A DNA stretch of 64,000 bases from Planctomycetaceae bacterium (GTDB taxonomy: Bacteria; Planctomycetota; Planctomycetia; Pirellulales; UBA7805). The notes beneath the pieces were generated by a model. It was not told the origin of the DNA, did not search any database, and saw only the letters and a program-made list of their open reading frames with translations. The stretch lies in NCBI GenBank assembly GCA_902630355.1, contig CACOUL010000005.1, positions 1-64,000 of the forward strand, read 5' to 3'. Positions 47,929 to 58,893 of this stretch are shown here, one piece after another (the stretch's first letter is position 1; each line of letters begins with the position of its first letter). Position numbers and translations under genes: made by a program.

Positions 47929-49797
47929 TCACTCGAAAAGGGGAGTGGCTTTGGATCGCTTTGGTGGATGATTCTGATAAACCGGGAGACGATCCACGGC
48001 GTTTTGGATGGCATCGACCTCTTTCTGAAAGTACTTCCCATCGGTGCCACCGAAATCTTCCTCCAGCTGCGCTGAGGTCCAAAATTTCCGGAAATCCGCA
48101 ACGGACGGCACAAACTCCTGCACCTTAAAAGTTTCGGCAAGCTGTTGGAGCGTGATTTCCCCTTCGACCAGCGCCTGGTTCAAGCGGATTCCCGCCCGAT
48201 TGGCCACCAGGGCGGCAAAACTGAATCCGACTGTTTCACGTGCCCGATCAATTTCATCTTGAGTCGTCATCTCAATCGCTTGGTCGTTCCCTATCAACTG
48301 AGCGAGCAAGCCGGCAGAAATAAAGTCTTGCAAGAGGGACGTCCGGCGGTGGATCGTGGCATTCCCCACGAACAGTTCCCGCGAGACCGATGAGACGAGC
48401 CCCTGGTTGGTATTAAGCTCTACCGATATCGGTTCGTATCGCTGACTCAGATATCCGCGATCGAGCGCAATGGCCAGGGCAAAATAGAACGCCTTGATGG
48501 CATACTCTTTGTCTACTTTTGCGGCCGCGGCGGCGGCCGCGCGAACATACGCATTGGTGAGCCGATCCAAATTCAACGACTCCTCACTCCGAGAGCCTGC
48601 CACTCTCCCGAGCGAACGCAAAACCACCATCACAGCGCGTCGAAACTCGGTCCGCCTTCGTATTTCTTCCGCCGACGGGCCCGTCGAGGGTCGCTGCGGA
48701 TTGGATCGGGGCACGCTCGCAAGTGCCTTGCGACAGAGAACTCGCGACATGTCGCGAGCCGAACGATCCGCCGGTTGTGCTTTGGCGAGCCAGTTATAGG
48801 CATCGAGTAATCGCTGTTGAACGCGTAGCGGAATTTGCCCAACCGAATAAAAGTCAGGGCGACGAAGCTGATCAGCCACAAGATTCATTACCAAAAGGTT
48901 CATCGGATCGTAGGCCAATTGAAACGACCGTGCATTCGATTGATCGTCACCCAATATAGGACGCATCAGGCTCTTGCGATTCGGACTGTGGGCTGCACCG
49001 AAATAGTGCCCTAATTCATGCAACAAAACTTCGAGCCGCTCCGATTCCCCAATCCGGGGTCCGTGCTCGCGAATGAGAATGTGAGACCGAAGCGGACCGC
49101 GGGTTGCGCCCAACCGCTGCCTCCCTGAGCGTACGTCGTACTGGCTTGTAAAACCAATCACAAGTTCGGCAGGCCGCGCGGGAACTTTGGCCGTAAATTC
49201 ACTCAAACTCAGATTAAAATCCCGAATGCTGTCCTTCGATTCCCATCGCGCGATTGCAACCACCTCAAGTCGCACACCGCAGTAGTACTCCAGCAGCCTC
49301 GAAGCCGCTTCAATTCTCGCCCTGATTTTTTTCTCCCACGTTTCTCTCTTCGTGCGCTCATCGTCGTCCACCGCTATTTTTATTCTCAGCGTCATCGGCG
49401 TCCGCCGGTTCAACTCTCCCTTCGGATAGGCCGAGGTGGTTTGCGGTTTCCCGAGCGGCACCCGATTCAGCCCCACGCGACCGGCAGCGTCGGTAGAAAA
49501 ACGGTAAATGTTATCCGGCCACAGATTACTGCGACCCGATGATTTCGGTGTGTTGAACCAAACGTCGACTGCCCCGGTCACCGAAACTGGCACCGACGCA
49601 CCGACCGGCAGCGTAAGCGGCTTAAAAGCCGTTACATCCTCACCAAAGCGGATCGCAACCGGTTGATCGGCCTGGTTGTGCAAAATGACGGTCTCAGCAG
49701 CAACCTGATGGCGGGGAAGCACCGGAGCCATCACAAGAAACAGGAAGATTGCGACCGGCGGCAAAGTTCCTCCAGCACTGAGGCGAGAGCAATTCAA
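47929..49797 (-). CDS. Secreted metzincin-type zinc metalloprotease
   Basis: Signal peptide; LLHELGHYFGAAHSPNRKSLMRPILG = HExxHxxGxxH plus Met-turn-like SLMRP. Confidence 0.75.
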   Translation of the reverse strand: MNCSRLSAGGTLPPVAIFLFLVMAPVLPRHQVAAETVILHNQADQPVAIRFGEDVTAFKPLTLPVGASVPVSVTGAVDVWFNTPKSSGRSNLWPDNIYRFSTDAAGRVGLNRVPLGKPQTTSAYPKGELNRRTPMTLRIKIAVDDDERTKRETWEKKIRARIEAASRLLEYYCGVRLEVVAIARWESKDSIRDFNLSLSEFTAKVPARPAELVIGFTSQYDVRSGRQRLGATRGPLRSHILIREHGPRIGESERLEVLLHELGHYFGAAHSPNRKSLMRPILGDDQSNARSFQLAYDPMNLLVMNLVADQLRRPDFYSVGQIPLRVQQRLLDAYNWLAKAQPADRSARDMSRVLCRKALASVPRSNPQRPSTGPSAEEIRRRTEFRRAVMVVLRSLGRVAGSRSEESLNLDRLTNAYVRAAAAAAAKVDKEYAIKAFYFALAIALDRGYLSQRYEPISVELNTNQGLVSSVSRELFVGNATIHRRTSLLQDFISAGLLAQLIGNDQAIEMTTQDEIDRARETVGFSFAALVANRAGIRLNQALVEGEITLQQLAETFKVQEFVPSVADFRKFWTSAQLEEDFGGTDGKYFQKEVDAIQNAVDRLPVYQNHPPKRSKATPLFE

Positions 49798-49860
49798 TCG
49801 AACTCCTCCACAAAAATAAGGGCGTCATCCCCAACCTCAACAGGCGGGGACGCATCGCGA

Positions 49861-50493
49861 CTAAACCAAACCTTGTCGAACGGCCCAGACCGCCGCTTGC
49901 GTCCTGTCGGACACCCCTATTTTACGCAGAATGTGCTGAACGTGCTCCTTGACCGTCTCATAACTGATGCTGAGGGCCTCGGCGATTTGCTTATTCGTCA
50001 AGCCGTGAGCGAGTTGGTGCAACACTTCACTTTCCCTTTGAGTAAGGGTCACCTCCACATCGATCGGCATGCGGGGAGTCGACAACGCACCGGTCACGCG
50101 TCGCAAATCCTCGCGTCGCCACACCATTTCACCTGTGGCCGCTTTCCGGACCGCCGAGAGCAGCGTTTCCTTGTCCACGTCCTTGAGCACAAATCCATTG
50201 GCACCCAACGCGACACTGCGGGCCATATAGGTTGCATTATCAAAGGTTGAGATCATCAACACCGGCAGATCGGGCTTTTCGTCCTTCAATCGACTCAACA
50301 CGTTCAACCCATCCCCGTCGGGCATCCGCACGTCGAGGAGCACCAGGTCGATCTCGTGCCGGGCCACCTGTGCCATAGTCTCGGCCCCGGAGGCGGCTTC
50401 TGCCACAATTTCCACATCGGTCCCGGCAAACATTGCGTTCAGACCGACGCGGACAACGTGGTGGTCGTCAGAAACAAGAACTTTCACTGCCAT
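49861..50493 (-). CDS. NarL/FixJ (LuxR-type) response regulator
   Basis: VLVSDDHHVVRVGLNAMF, LVLLDVRMPDGDGL, receiver K site; HTH LTQRESEVLHQLAHGLTNKQIAEALSISYETVKEHVQHILRKIGVSDRTQAAVWAV. Confidence 0.92.
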   Translation of the reverse strand: MAVKVLVSDDHHVVRVGLNAMFAGTDVEIVAEAASGAETMAQVARHEIDLVLLDVRMPDGDGLNVLSRLKDEKPDLPVLMISTFDNATYMARSVALGANGFVLKDVDKETLLSAVRKAATGEMVWRREDLRRVTGALSTPRMPIDVEVTLTQRESEVLHQLAHGLTNKQIAEALSISYETVKEHVQHILRKIGVSDRTQAAVWAVRQGLV

Positions 50494-50831
50494 TGGAACC
50501 TCGGAACCGCGCGATGTCATTCGCTGTAAGAAGTTATGCTGGAAGGTATTAGGGGATTTTCGGGCGGGAGACCCCCAAGGCCCCCCGTGGGACCCGCAAA
50601 AGGGGTACTTGTACATTTTAGTTTACTCGCCAGAAAACAGCCACCATTTAATCCAAAATTTTATTGCTCTGTCGGTACGCTAGGCCGATCTTCTGGAACA
50701 ATGGATAAAATAGAGCACAAGCATTGCCAAAAAACACTGTAAACGAGTAGGAAATATCCATTCCTTGAACCAATACATCTAAAATGGTCTATATTTAAAA
50801 GATTCCCCCTCTCCTGCTACGAGCAAACCCG

Positions 50832-51440
50832 ATGCCTGAACGGCAAGCCCACACTCATCGCAAAACCGGCGAAACCGACATCGAGGTGCATCTCGATCTC
50901 GATGGCACCGGCGAAGCTGAAGTCTATTCGGGGATCGGATTTTTCGATCACATGCTGCAGTTGCTCGCCCGCCACAGTTGCATCGATATGAAAGTCGCTG
51001 CCAAGGGAGACCTGCATGTCGACCAGCACCATACGGTCGAGGACGTCGGCATCTGCCTGGGAAAAGCCGTACAGAAGGCCCTGGGTGACAAAGCGGGCAT
51101 TCGCCGCTACGGCAACTGCACATTACCGATGGACGAATGCCTTTGCACTGTGGCGCTCGACCTCAGTGGGCGGTACGCCTTTCGCTTCAGTGCCGATTTT
51201 TCTGCCGCAAAGATTGGTGACTTCGACACCGAACTCGTAGAAGAGTTCTGCCGTGCATTTGCATCCAATGCACAATGCAACCTCCATGTCCTTCTCCATT
51301 ACGGACAAAACAACCACCACATCAGCGAAGTCATCTTTAAAGGCATCGCACGAGCCCTCCGCATGGCGGTGGAACTCGACGGACGAACGAGCGGAATTCC
51401 GAGCACCAAAGGCATCCTGAGCGAAGAGCAGATGCCTTAA
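50832..51440 (+). CDS. hisB: Imidazoleglycerol-phosphate dehydratase
   Basis: [55 protein letters not shown]. Confidence 0.96.
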   Translation: MPERQAHTHRKTGETDIEVHLDLDGTGEAEVYSGIGFFDHMLQLLARHSCIDMKVAAKGDLHVDQHHTVEDVGICLGKAVQKALGDKAGIRRYGNCTLPMDECLCTVALDLSGRYAFRFSADFSAAKIGDFDTELVEEFCRAFASNAQCNLHVLLHYGQNNHHISEVIFKGIARALRMAVELDGRTSGIPSTKGILSEEQMP

Positions 51441-52759
51441 CGCTCATTCACGTAGGTTTCCAGGAATCGGGCGAGCATCTGGAAATCGGCTCCCGACGGA
51501 ATGAACCTTACGGTAGTGATCAAGGTTTCGGGGTTGACCAGGTCCTCAAACGGAACATAGGTAAGCTCGAGTTGCCCTTTGATCGAAACCATCACGCCGT
51601 TGCGACCATCTTCCACCAACGCACGATAGGCACCCACTCCCAACTGACTGCCGAGCATCACATCGTATGCATGAGGCTTGGCACAACGGGATTCGTACCC
51701 TAACTGCAGTGGCGTGATTTTTTTCGCGCGTCCAGTTTGCCGCGTGTATTCCTCGGCAACCATCCTCGCCATCTGCCGCCCGAGATCGATCTGGGCAATC
51801 GAAATATGCCCGTGGTCATCCCGAGGCACGCCTTCCAGATACTCCTGGGGCAGATACTCCGCTAAACCTTCCGCGATCACAATCACCCCAAATTGCTTGC
51901 CGTCCTGATCCTCGCGGACCCGCATCGTATCGACGATGCGATTGATCACGTTGCGCATGTGCATAATCGGACGCATCGTCATCTCGCCCGTCTCGGTATC
52001 GACCACCTCCTCCTCGCTTCGATACTGCCCCACAATATCTTCGACACTGATCACCAAGCTTGCCTCCCCGGCAATCGCAGCGCCGTAGGCGAGCCACCCC
52101 GCACTTCGGCCCATGGTCTCGGCCAGGAAATAGGCCTTATTCGCCTCGGCGTCCATCACGACGTTCCGCAATTCTTCGGCTAGCGTCTCCACCGCCGTAA
52201 AATAACCGAAAGTGAAATCGATTCCCGTATAGTCGTTGTCGATCGTCTTGGGAAGGTGAACGACCGGCACTCGCTTTGCATCGTCCGGCAGACGGTCTTG
52301 ATACATTTTAAGCTTATTGGCTGTCTTGAGCGTGTCGTCGCCACCGATGGAAATCAACGCATCGACACCAATGCTGCAGAGCCCGTCATAGACCGCCTTG
52401 AGCGGGGCAACCCGCTCGGGATCATCGAAGTGCTTTGGTGATGAAATCAATTTCCCCGGATTATCCCTCGCCGTACCTATCAGGATCCCCTGCGAGTTTC
52501 GCGTTCTTCGGAGCGTCGCCTGGTCGACTAGCAGATAATCGCGATTTTCCTCGAGCGGGCGATCGGGACCGAATTGAATCAATCCCGAATAACCGTATTT
52601 CACCCCCACCACCTCAATGCCGTTGCGCAAAAAGGAGATTGCAGCAGCCGAAATCACCGCATTTGCTGCCGGTGCGGGGCCACCCGCAAATAAGATTGCC
52701 ACTCGACGAAAATTGGTATTCGCCGCCGGCGGCGGCGAAAGAGAAGACTGATCAGACAT
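51437..52759 (-). CDS. 6-phosphofructokinase, probably PPi-dependent
   Basis: [27 protein letters not shown] (GGDD rather than GGDG); [43 protein letters not shown]. Confidence 0.88.
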   Translation of the reverse strand: MSDQSSLSPPPAANTNFRRVAILFAGGPAPAANAVISAAAISFLRNGIEVVGVKYGYSGLIQFGPDRPLEENRDYLLVDQATLRRTRNSQGILIGTARDNPGKLISSPKHFDDPERVAPLKAVYDGLCSIGVDALISIGGDDTLKTANKLKMYQDRLPDDAKRVPVVHLPKTIDNDYTGIDFTFGYFTAVETLAEELRNVVMDAEANKAYFLAETMGRSAGWLAYGAAIAGEASLVISVEDIVGQYRSEEEVVDTETGEMTMRPIMHMRNVINRIVDTMRVREDQDGKQFGVIVIAEGLAEYLPQEYLEGVPRDDHGHISIAQIDLGRQMARMVAEEYTRQTGRAKKITPLQLGYESRCAKPHAYDVMLGSQLGVGAYRALVEDGRNGVMVSIKGQLELTYVPFEDLVNPETLITTVRFIPSGADFQMLARFLETYVNER

Positions 52760-52857
52760 TCATACTCTCCGGATCACAAATCGGATCGAACTTTTTTTGC
52801 ACAGAAGAAGCCCCATTGTAACTCTGCTTTTCAAATCGAAAACGGGGCCAAAGGGCG

Positions 52858-54198
52858 TCAATCCCAGGTCCGCTCGACGAACGTCGTGTCGATTCGCGAT
52901 TCGGCAAAGGCAGCATGCCGAAGAATTTCCTCGTGCCGCGAACAGGTCGTCGCAATTCCCTCGATCTGAAGTTCACCGAGTGCCCTCAACATGCAAGCGA
53001 TGGCCTCATCTCGAGTGGGTTGATGCACGATGAGCTTTCCCACCATGGAATCGTAGAAGGGCGATACGGTATATCCCGCATGCGCGTGAGAATCAAAACG
53101 GACGCCAAGGCCGCCCGGCACAAACATCTGTTCGATGTGGCCCGGGCACGGCTGAAAATTACGCGAAGGATCTTCCGCGTTAATCCGGCACTCCAGGCTT
53201 GCACCCTCACACTTGATGTCTTCTTGGCGGAACGGTAGTTCTTCGCCACTCGCAATACGCAACTGCGTTTTGATCAGGTCGATCCCCGTCACCATTTCCG
53301 TCACGGGATGCTCTACCTGAATCCGCGCATTGACTTCGATAAAGTAGAACGACCCTTCCTTGTCCACGATAAATTCCACGGTGCCGACATTCGTATAGTT
53401 GGCCGCCCGAATCATCCGTACAGCCGCAGCACAAATTTCCTCTCGGGTTTCTTGCTCCAGATGTGCGGCAGGACTTTCTTCAATTAACTTTTGGTGCCGC
53501 CGCTGGACGCTGCAATCCCGCTCCCAGAGGTGTACGACATTGCCGTGCTGATCGGCCGCCACCTGCACCTCGACGTGACGCGGGTGCTCCACATATTTTT
53601 CGAGATAAACACTTCCGTCACCGAAAGCCGCCTCCGCTTCCCGACGCGCCTGCTGAAGCGATTGTTTGAGCGAGGCTTCATTCTCAGCAACCCGCATACC
53701 CTTTCCTCCGCCACCGGCCGATGCCTTGACCAGTACCGGGTAACCGATCTCCTTCGCTACTTCGGTCGCCGTATCTTCGTCTTCAATCAACCCGTCACTG
53801 CCGGGAACCACCGGGACCTCAGCCTGCCGGGCGAGCTTGCGCGCCTCGTTCTTATCCCCCAACATCGTCATCGCTTCGGGTGAGGGCCCAATAAAATCGA
53901 TCTCACAACTGCGGCAGATTTCATTGAAGTGGGCGTTCTCTGCAAGAAACCCGTAACCGGGGTGAATCGCCTGTGCATTGCCAACTTCCGCCGCGCTGAT
54001 TACACGATCGATCTTCAGATAGCTCTCGCTGCTCTTGGCCGGCCCCACGCAGAAAGCCTCATCGGCCAAATCGAGATAGTGAGACCCCCGATCGGCTTCG
54101 CTGTAGATCGCGACCGACTCAACCCCCAACTCGCGACAGGCCCGGATAATCCGGAGGGCAATCTCACCGCGATTCGCTATCAGAATGCGTTTATACAT
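52858..54198 (-). CDS. accC: Acetyl-CoA carboxylase biotin carboxylase subunit
   Basis: [62 protein letters not shown]. Confidence 0.96.
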   Translation of the reverse strand: MYKRILIANRGEIALRIIRACRELGVESVAIYSEADRGSHYLDLADEAFCVGPAKSSESYLKIDRVISAAEVGNAQAIHPGYGFLAENAHFNEICRSCEIDFIGPSPEAMTMLGDKNEARKLARQAEVPVVPGSDGLIEDEDTATEVAKEIGYPVLVKASAGGGGKGMRVAENEASLKQSLQQARREAEAAFGDGSVYLEKYVEHPRHVEVQVAADQHGNVVHLWERDCSVQRRHQKLIEESPAAHLEQETREEICAAAVRMIRAANYTNVGTVEFIVDKEGSFYFIEVNARIQVEHPVTEMVTGIDLIKTQLRIASGEELPFRQEDIKCEGASLECRINAEDPSRNFQPCPGHIEQMFVPGGLGVRFDSHAHAGYTVSPFYDSMVGKLIVHQPTRDEAIACMLRALGELQIEGIATTCSRHEEILRHAAFAESRIDTTFVERTWD

Positions 54199-54204
54199 GC
54201 GTCG

Positions 54205-54699
54205 CTATGCCGAGACATCCACTTTGAAAAGCGGTTGCCCAAATTCCACTGCATCGCCGTTGGCAACCAAGACCGCAACCACCTTCCCAGAAACCTCCGC
54301 AGCAATCTCATTGAAGACTTTCATTGCTTCAACGATGCAAACAGTCGACTCGGGCCCCACATGGTCTCCGACCTTCACGAAGGGCTCCGCATCGGGTCCC
54401 GAGGAAGTGTAAAAGGTACCCACAATCGGACTCTTGATCACCGAATGATTGGGATCTTCCGTGGTAGCCGCCGCGGCATCCTCTGCCTTCGTTTCGGCAA
54501 CCGCCGGTGCCGCCGGCGCTTGAGCGGCGGGCGTCTGGTAAACAACTTCACCGCCACGTCGCAGGCGAATCCGCTGTTCGCCCTGCTCAAGATCGATCTC
54601 CGCCAGGTCGTGGTCTTTCATCAACTGGACTAGACGGCGGATCTTCTTCACATCGAAAACGTCGCCGGACGCGGAAGTTGTCATCGTCACTCTCCCCAT
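54205..54699 (-). CDS. accB: Acetyl-CoA carboxylase biotin carboxyl carrier protein
   Basis: SPIVGTFYTSSGPDAEPFVKVGDHVGPESTVCIVEAMKVFNEIAAEVSGKV (biotinylation EAMKV). Confidence 0.95.
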   Translation of the reverse strand: MGRVTMTTSASGDVFDVKKIRRLVQLMKDHDLAEIDLEQGEQRIRLRRGGEVVYQTPAAQAPAAPAVAETKAEDAAAATTEDPNHSVIKSPIVGTFYTSSGPDAEPFVKVGDHVGPESTVCIVEAMKVFNEIAAEVSGKVVAVLVANGDAVEFGQPLFKVDVSA

Positions 54700-54777
54700 C
54701 TACGATAATACGGTCGGCGAGGATGAAACCATTTTCAGCCGCTCGCCATCCGTTTGTACGTACTCTGTCTCTCGCGG

Positions 54778-55878
54778 TTACCCCAACTCGGCATGTACGT
54801 CGTCCCACTCTTTCGGGACGTCCGATAGTACCGTATGCCCGTCGCGGGTCACTAACACATCATCCTCGATCCGCACTCCGCCAACGCCGGGCAAATAGAC
54901 GCCCGGCTCCACCGTCACGACCATCCCCGCTCGCAGCGGACGATCACATCCACCCGCCAAACGAGGTCCTTCGTGAATATCGAGTCCGATTCCGTGACCC
55001 AATCCGTGGCCAAAATATTTCCCGAATCCGGCTGCAGCAATCACTTTCCTCGCCGCTGCGTCCACCGCACTGCAAAGCACCCCGGGTCGAATCGCACGGA
55101 TTGCCCGCTCTTGCGCCTTGAGCACAAGTCGGTACACTCGCTCGAGTTTCGGCGAGATTTTACCGGTCACCAAAACCCTCGTCAAGTCGCTCTTGTACCC
55201 ATCCGGACCGTCAGCCCCCCAATCGATCAGCAGTAATCCATGCGATTCGATCGGAATGGACTCCGGCGTTGCGTGGGGCAGGGCGGCTCGCGGGCCGGTT
55301 GCCACGATCGGCGGAAAACTGCAGCCGCGGCCACCGAAGAGACGGATTTGATTTTCCAATCCATGCGCTACGGCTCGCTCGGTTTCCGCTCCCCGCAACC
55401 CGGCACGCGCCACGGAAAAAGCCCGCTGCGCCATGGCGACCGCGTCGCGTATCGATTGCACTTCTTCTCGATCCTTCACCATGCGCAAGATTTCAATCAA
55501 TCCGTTGCACGGCACCCACTCGACCCCCGGCACCTCATCACCGAGGTGCCCATGCATGTGCACGCTCATCGAACCCGATTCAAAGCCGATTCCACGCGAC
55601 TTGACTCCCCGAAGAACCTTTTGAATCGACTTGAACATGGCAGTCCCCGGCGAACGAATCTCCAACTCGAGATCGGGGCACTCCTGCTGAAGTTGGGTCG
55701 TATAGCGCGGATCCGAAAGCACCAGTTCGCGGTCGGGAAGAAAAAGCAGGAAACTATCATCTCCGGTGAATCCACTCAGATAGGTCACGTTCGTAAAATT
55801 GGTAACCAAAAAACAATCGGCACCCTCTTTCTTGAAATGCCGTCTGAATTTATCCCGCCGAACCTGATAGCGACTCAT
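54778..55878 (-). CDS. M24 family Xaa-Pro aminopeptidase/dipeptidase
   Basis: LLIDWGADGPDGYKSDLTRVLVTGK, FGHGLGHGIGLDIHEGPRLA, VVTVEPGVYLPGVGGVRIEDDVLVT. Confidence 0.92.
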   Translation of the reverse strand: MSRYQVRRDKFRRHFKKEGADCFLVTNFTNVTYLSGFTGDDSFLLFLPDRELVLSDPRYTTQLQQECPDLELEIRSPGTAMFKSIQKVLRGVKSRGIGFESGSMSVHMHGHLGDEVPGVEWVPCNGLIEILRMVKDREEVQSIRDAVAMAQRAFSVARAGLRGAETERAVAHGLENQIRLFGGRGCSFPPIVATGPRAALPHATPESIPIESHGLLLIDWGADGPDGYKSDLTRVLVTGKISPKLERVYRLVLKAQERAIRAIRPGVLCSAVDAAARKVIAAAGFGKYFGHGLGHGIGLDIHEGPRLAGGCDRPLRAGMVVTVEPGVYLPGVGGVRIEDDVLVTRDGHTVLSDVPKEWDDVHAELG

Positions 55879-56065
55879 ACTGATTTCCCCGACCACCTTT
55901 TGCCTTCTACACTTCAAACCTCTGTTCCCGACCGGAGGAGCCCAGCCGACGCTGCAATTCGAACGCACCCGCGGCCCCCATGTCAAGGCGACGAAAAATT
56001 GATCGGTGCCGTCACGAAAAACCCGCATGTTGGCAACGTACGCCGGACTTTCGTATGATTGTGGC

Positions 56066-56881
56066 ATGGATACACATCAGAGCGAAGCATTGGCGAAGGG
56101 GCTGCTCGCGGGAGAAATCTCCATCGAGCAGTTCGTCAAGCGACTCGCGGCACCTGCCACTGTCCCCCTCGCCGAAGCGAGCGTTGACCTCGACCGCATC
56201 GACCGCTGCGGGGTCGGAGAGGTCGTCTACGGCGAAGGCAAAACGATTGACGCACTGCGATCGATCACCCGGGCCATGCGCGATCGAGGACAAGGGGTAC
56301 TCATCACACGTCTCGACGAGAAATCGGCCGACGCCTTGCTCGAAGAATTCACCGAAGCCGACTACCAACCGGTCGCTCGCGTGCTTCGACTCGGATGCTC
56401 GAGCGATCTCGTGAAACCAGGTTGGTCCGAATACGGAAAGGTCTGCATCGTTTCAGCCGGCACGAGTGACCTCCCGGTCGCTGAGGAGGCCCGCATTACG
56501 GCCGAATGGATCGGCACCTCGGTCGACGCGGTTTACGATGTGGGGGTCGCCGGGCCTCAACGCCTGATCGAAAGACTCGACCAATTACGGCAGGCCGATG
56601 CGGTGGTTGTCGTGGCGGGAATGGAAGCGGCACTGGCCAGCGTCGTCGGCGGCCACCTGGCTTGCCCGATCATCGCCGTACCGACCAGTGTGGGTTACGG
56701 TGCGAGCCTGGGGGGCATTGCCGCGCTGCTCTCGGTGCTCAACAGTTGTGCCGCAAGCGTCACTGCGGTAAACATCGACGCAGGTTTCAAGGGCGGCTAT
56801 ATCGCGGGACTCATTGCCAAACGTTTGGCAGTAGTGCGCTACGAGGCGCAGCGACAACACGAAGTGGAAATCGCGCCATGA
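56066..56881 (+). CDS. larB: Nickel-pincer cofactor biosynthesis protein LarB
   Basis: GVGEVVYGEGKTIDAL; CIVSAGTSDLPVAEEARITAEWIG; VVVAGMEAALASVVGGHLACPIIAVPTSVGYGASLGGIAALLSVLNSCAASVTAVNIDAGFKGGYIA. Confidence 0.93.
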   Translation: MDTHQSEALAKGLLAGEISIEQFVKRLAAPATVPLAEASVDLDRIDRCGVGEVVYGEGKTIDALRSITRAMRDRGQGVLITRLDEKSADALLEEFTEADYQPVARVLRLGCSSDLVKPGWSEYGKVCIVSAGTSDLPVAEEARITAEWIGTSVDAVYDVGVAGPQRLIERLDQLRQADAVVVVAGMEAALASVVGGHLACPIIAVPTSVGYGASLGGIAALLSVLNSCAASVTAVNIDAGFKGGYIAGLIAKRLAVVRYEAQRQHEVEIAP

Positions 56882-57732
56882 GTGGTCAGGCACTGCCCTC
56901 ACTCGTGACTCGCGATCCGGAGAGCCACAAGGGACATTTCGGTTCGGCCATGCTCATCGGCGGCGCGCGGGGGATGGCCGGAGCAATCGGGCTCTCCGCA
57001 ATCGCCGCTCTCCGCAGCGGGGCGGGGCGATCTACGGCACTTATTCCCCGAGGAATCCAAAGCACCGTCGCCTCGCTTGAGCCCTCCATCATGACCCGGG
57101 GACTCGAGGAAACTGAGACAGGGACTCTTGCCTCCGAAGCGACTTCAGCGATCCTCGCCTCAAGCGACGCGATGTCGGCCGGCGCCTGCGGCCCGGGACT
57201 CGGACGCGATGCGGAGTTGCGTGAACTGGTAATCACCCTGTATGCGGAGTTGCCAATCCCCTGCGTCTTCGATGCCGACGCACTCTTTGCGCTCTCGGGT
57301 GCGGAGTTATCGACCGCCGCAGCACCACGTATTCTCACGCCGCACGCAGGTGAGTGGGCGCGACTGCGGGGCACGACTGTAGCCCCGAGGGCCCAGGCCG
57401 AAGCCGATGTGCGGCAGTGGGCAGCCGAACACCGCGAGATCGTCGTCCTGAAAGGGCACCGGACGCTCGTCACCGATGGCCGGCAGGAATTTTACAACCA
57501 CACCGGAAACGCCGGCATGGCAACAGCCGGGAGCGGAGATGTGCTCACCGGCATGATCACCGGACTGCTCGCCCAGGGCATGTCTCCTTGGGACGCTGCC
57601 CGACTGGGGGTCCACCTGCATGGTGCGGCTGGAGACCTCGCGTGCGAGAGGCTCGGCGAGGTGGGGATGATCGCTTCCGACCTGCTCCATTCGGTTACGA
57701 TTGCCTTCAAGAATTATGGTGGCGAGCGTTAG
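56878..57732 (+). CDS. nnrD: ADP-dependent NAD(P)H-hydrate dehydratase
   Basis: ESHKGHFGSAMLIGGARGMAGAIGLSAIAALRSGAG; ILTPHAGEWARL; NHTGNAGMATAGSGDVLTGMITGLLAQGMSPWDAARLGVHLHGAAGDLA. Confidence 0.92.
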   Translation: MSGQALPSLVTRDPESHKGHFGSAMLIGGARGMAGAIGLSAIAALRSGAGRSTALIPRGIQSTVASLEPSIMTRGLEETETGTLASEATSAILASSDAMSAGACGPGLGRDAELRELVITLYAELPIPCVFDADALFALSGAELSTAAAPRILTPHAGEWARLRGTTVAPRAQAEADVRQWAAEHREIVVLKGHRTLVTDGRQEFYNHTGNAGMATAGSGDVLTGMITGLLAQGMSPWDAARLGVHLHGAAGDLACERLGEVGMIASDLLHSVTIAFKNYGGER

Positions 57733-58865
57733 GAGGCGAGAATCGCCTCTCCGACCTGCCAATCCGTACCCTCACGCTGTACTCGTCGGTAGAGCGTGTC
57801 GCGTTCCACCGGCTCGCGACCGGTTTCACTGATCACCCGCGCGATCTCTTCGACCGAGAGCACCTCGGGGGTTTGAGCGCCCGCATCGTGATAAATCAAT
57901 TCGTGCCGCACCGTCCCATCGAGATCGTCCGCTCCGTAGTGCAGCGCCGCTTGCGCCGTCTCGATCCCCAGCATAATCCAGTAGGCCTTGATGTGATCGA
58001 TATTATCGAGCATCAGTCGCGAAACGGCCATGGTCCGCAAATCCATCGCTGCGCTCGGCTTGCGAATCTCAGAAAGCCCCGTGTTGTCGGGATGGAAGGC
58101 AAGCGGAATGAATGTCTGAAATCCCCCCGTCTCATCCTGCAGTTCCCGCAGACGGATCAGATGGTCGATCCGATGGAAATGATTCTCGATGTGCCCGTAG
58201 AGCATCGTGCAGTTTGTCCGCAGGCCGAGTCGATGTGCCGTGCGGTGAATCTCGATCCAGTTGTGCGCATCGGCCTTGTGCTCGCATAGCCGGTCACGCA
58301 CTTCCGGATGAAATATTTCTGCGCCACCACCCGGCATGCTGCCCAAACCGGCGTCGACCAACTCTTCGAGAATCTCCGCGTAGGTTTTCTTTGTCAGGTG
58401 GGCAAACCAATTAATCTCCACCGCCGTCCAACCTTTGAGATGCAACCGCGGATACGCATCGTGCAAGATGCGAATCATATTGACATACCAGTCGTACTTC
58501 ATCTTGTGATGCAAACCGCCCACGATATGCATCTCGGTGCATCCCGCGTCGACCGCCTCTTGACCGCGGGCGAGAATTGCTTCATCGCTCATCAAATACG
58601 CTTTTTCTTCGCGCAAATCGGAACGAAATGCACAGAACACACACCGATACACGCAAACGTTTGTCGGATTGAGATGCGTGTTGATATTGTAGTAGGCAAA
58701 ATTCCCGTTTTTTCGCTCGCGCACCTCATTCGCTAAAACGGCCAGTTCGCCAAGCGGTACGTCATCGCGATACAGAAATTCTCCGTCGGCTGCGGAAAGT
58801 CGCTCTCCGGCCCTGACCTTATCGCGAATGGAGGCAAGTTGGGTTTCGTAAACCATCAGTTTCAA
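57729..58865 (-). CDS. mqnE: Aminofutalosine synthase MqnE (radical SAM)
   Basis: NINTHLNPTNVCVYRCVFCAFRS (CxxxCxxC), MHIVGGLHHKMKYDWYVNMIRILHDAYPRLHLKGWTAVEINWFA, GGGAEIFHPEVR. Confidence 0.94.
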   Translation of the reverse strand: MKLMVYETQLASIRDKVRAGERLSAADGEFLYRDDVPLGELAVLANEVRERKNGNFAYYNINTHLNPTNVCVYRCVFCAFRSDLREEKAYLMSDEAILARGQEAVDAGCTEMHIVGGLHHKMKYDWYVNMIRILHDAYPRLHLKGWTAVEINWFAHLTKKTYAEILEELVDAGLGSMPGGGAEIFHPEVRDRLCEHKADAHNWIEIHRTAHRLGLRTNCTMLYGHIENHFHRIDHLIRLRELQDETGGFQTFIPLAFHPDNTGLSEIRKPSAAMDLRTMAVSRLMLDNIDHIKAYWIMLGIETAQAALHYGADDLDGTVRHELIYHDAGAQTPEVLSVEEIARVISETGREPVERDTLYRRVQREGTDWQVGEAILAS

Positions 58866-58893
58866 TCACGGGAAATGCGTGTCCCGGGGTATT

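Noticed and set aside
48521-48540. GCGGCCGCGGCGGCGGCCGC palindrome-like tract with two NotI sites
   Set aside because: Explained by an in-frame alanine run in the metalloprotease gene.
50620-50830. AT-richer intergenic region upstream of hisB as a possible RNA or phage remnant
   Set aside because: No clear hairpin or ORF found; most simply a divergent promoter region between the response regulator and hisB.
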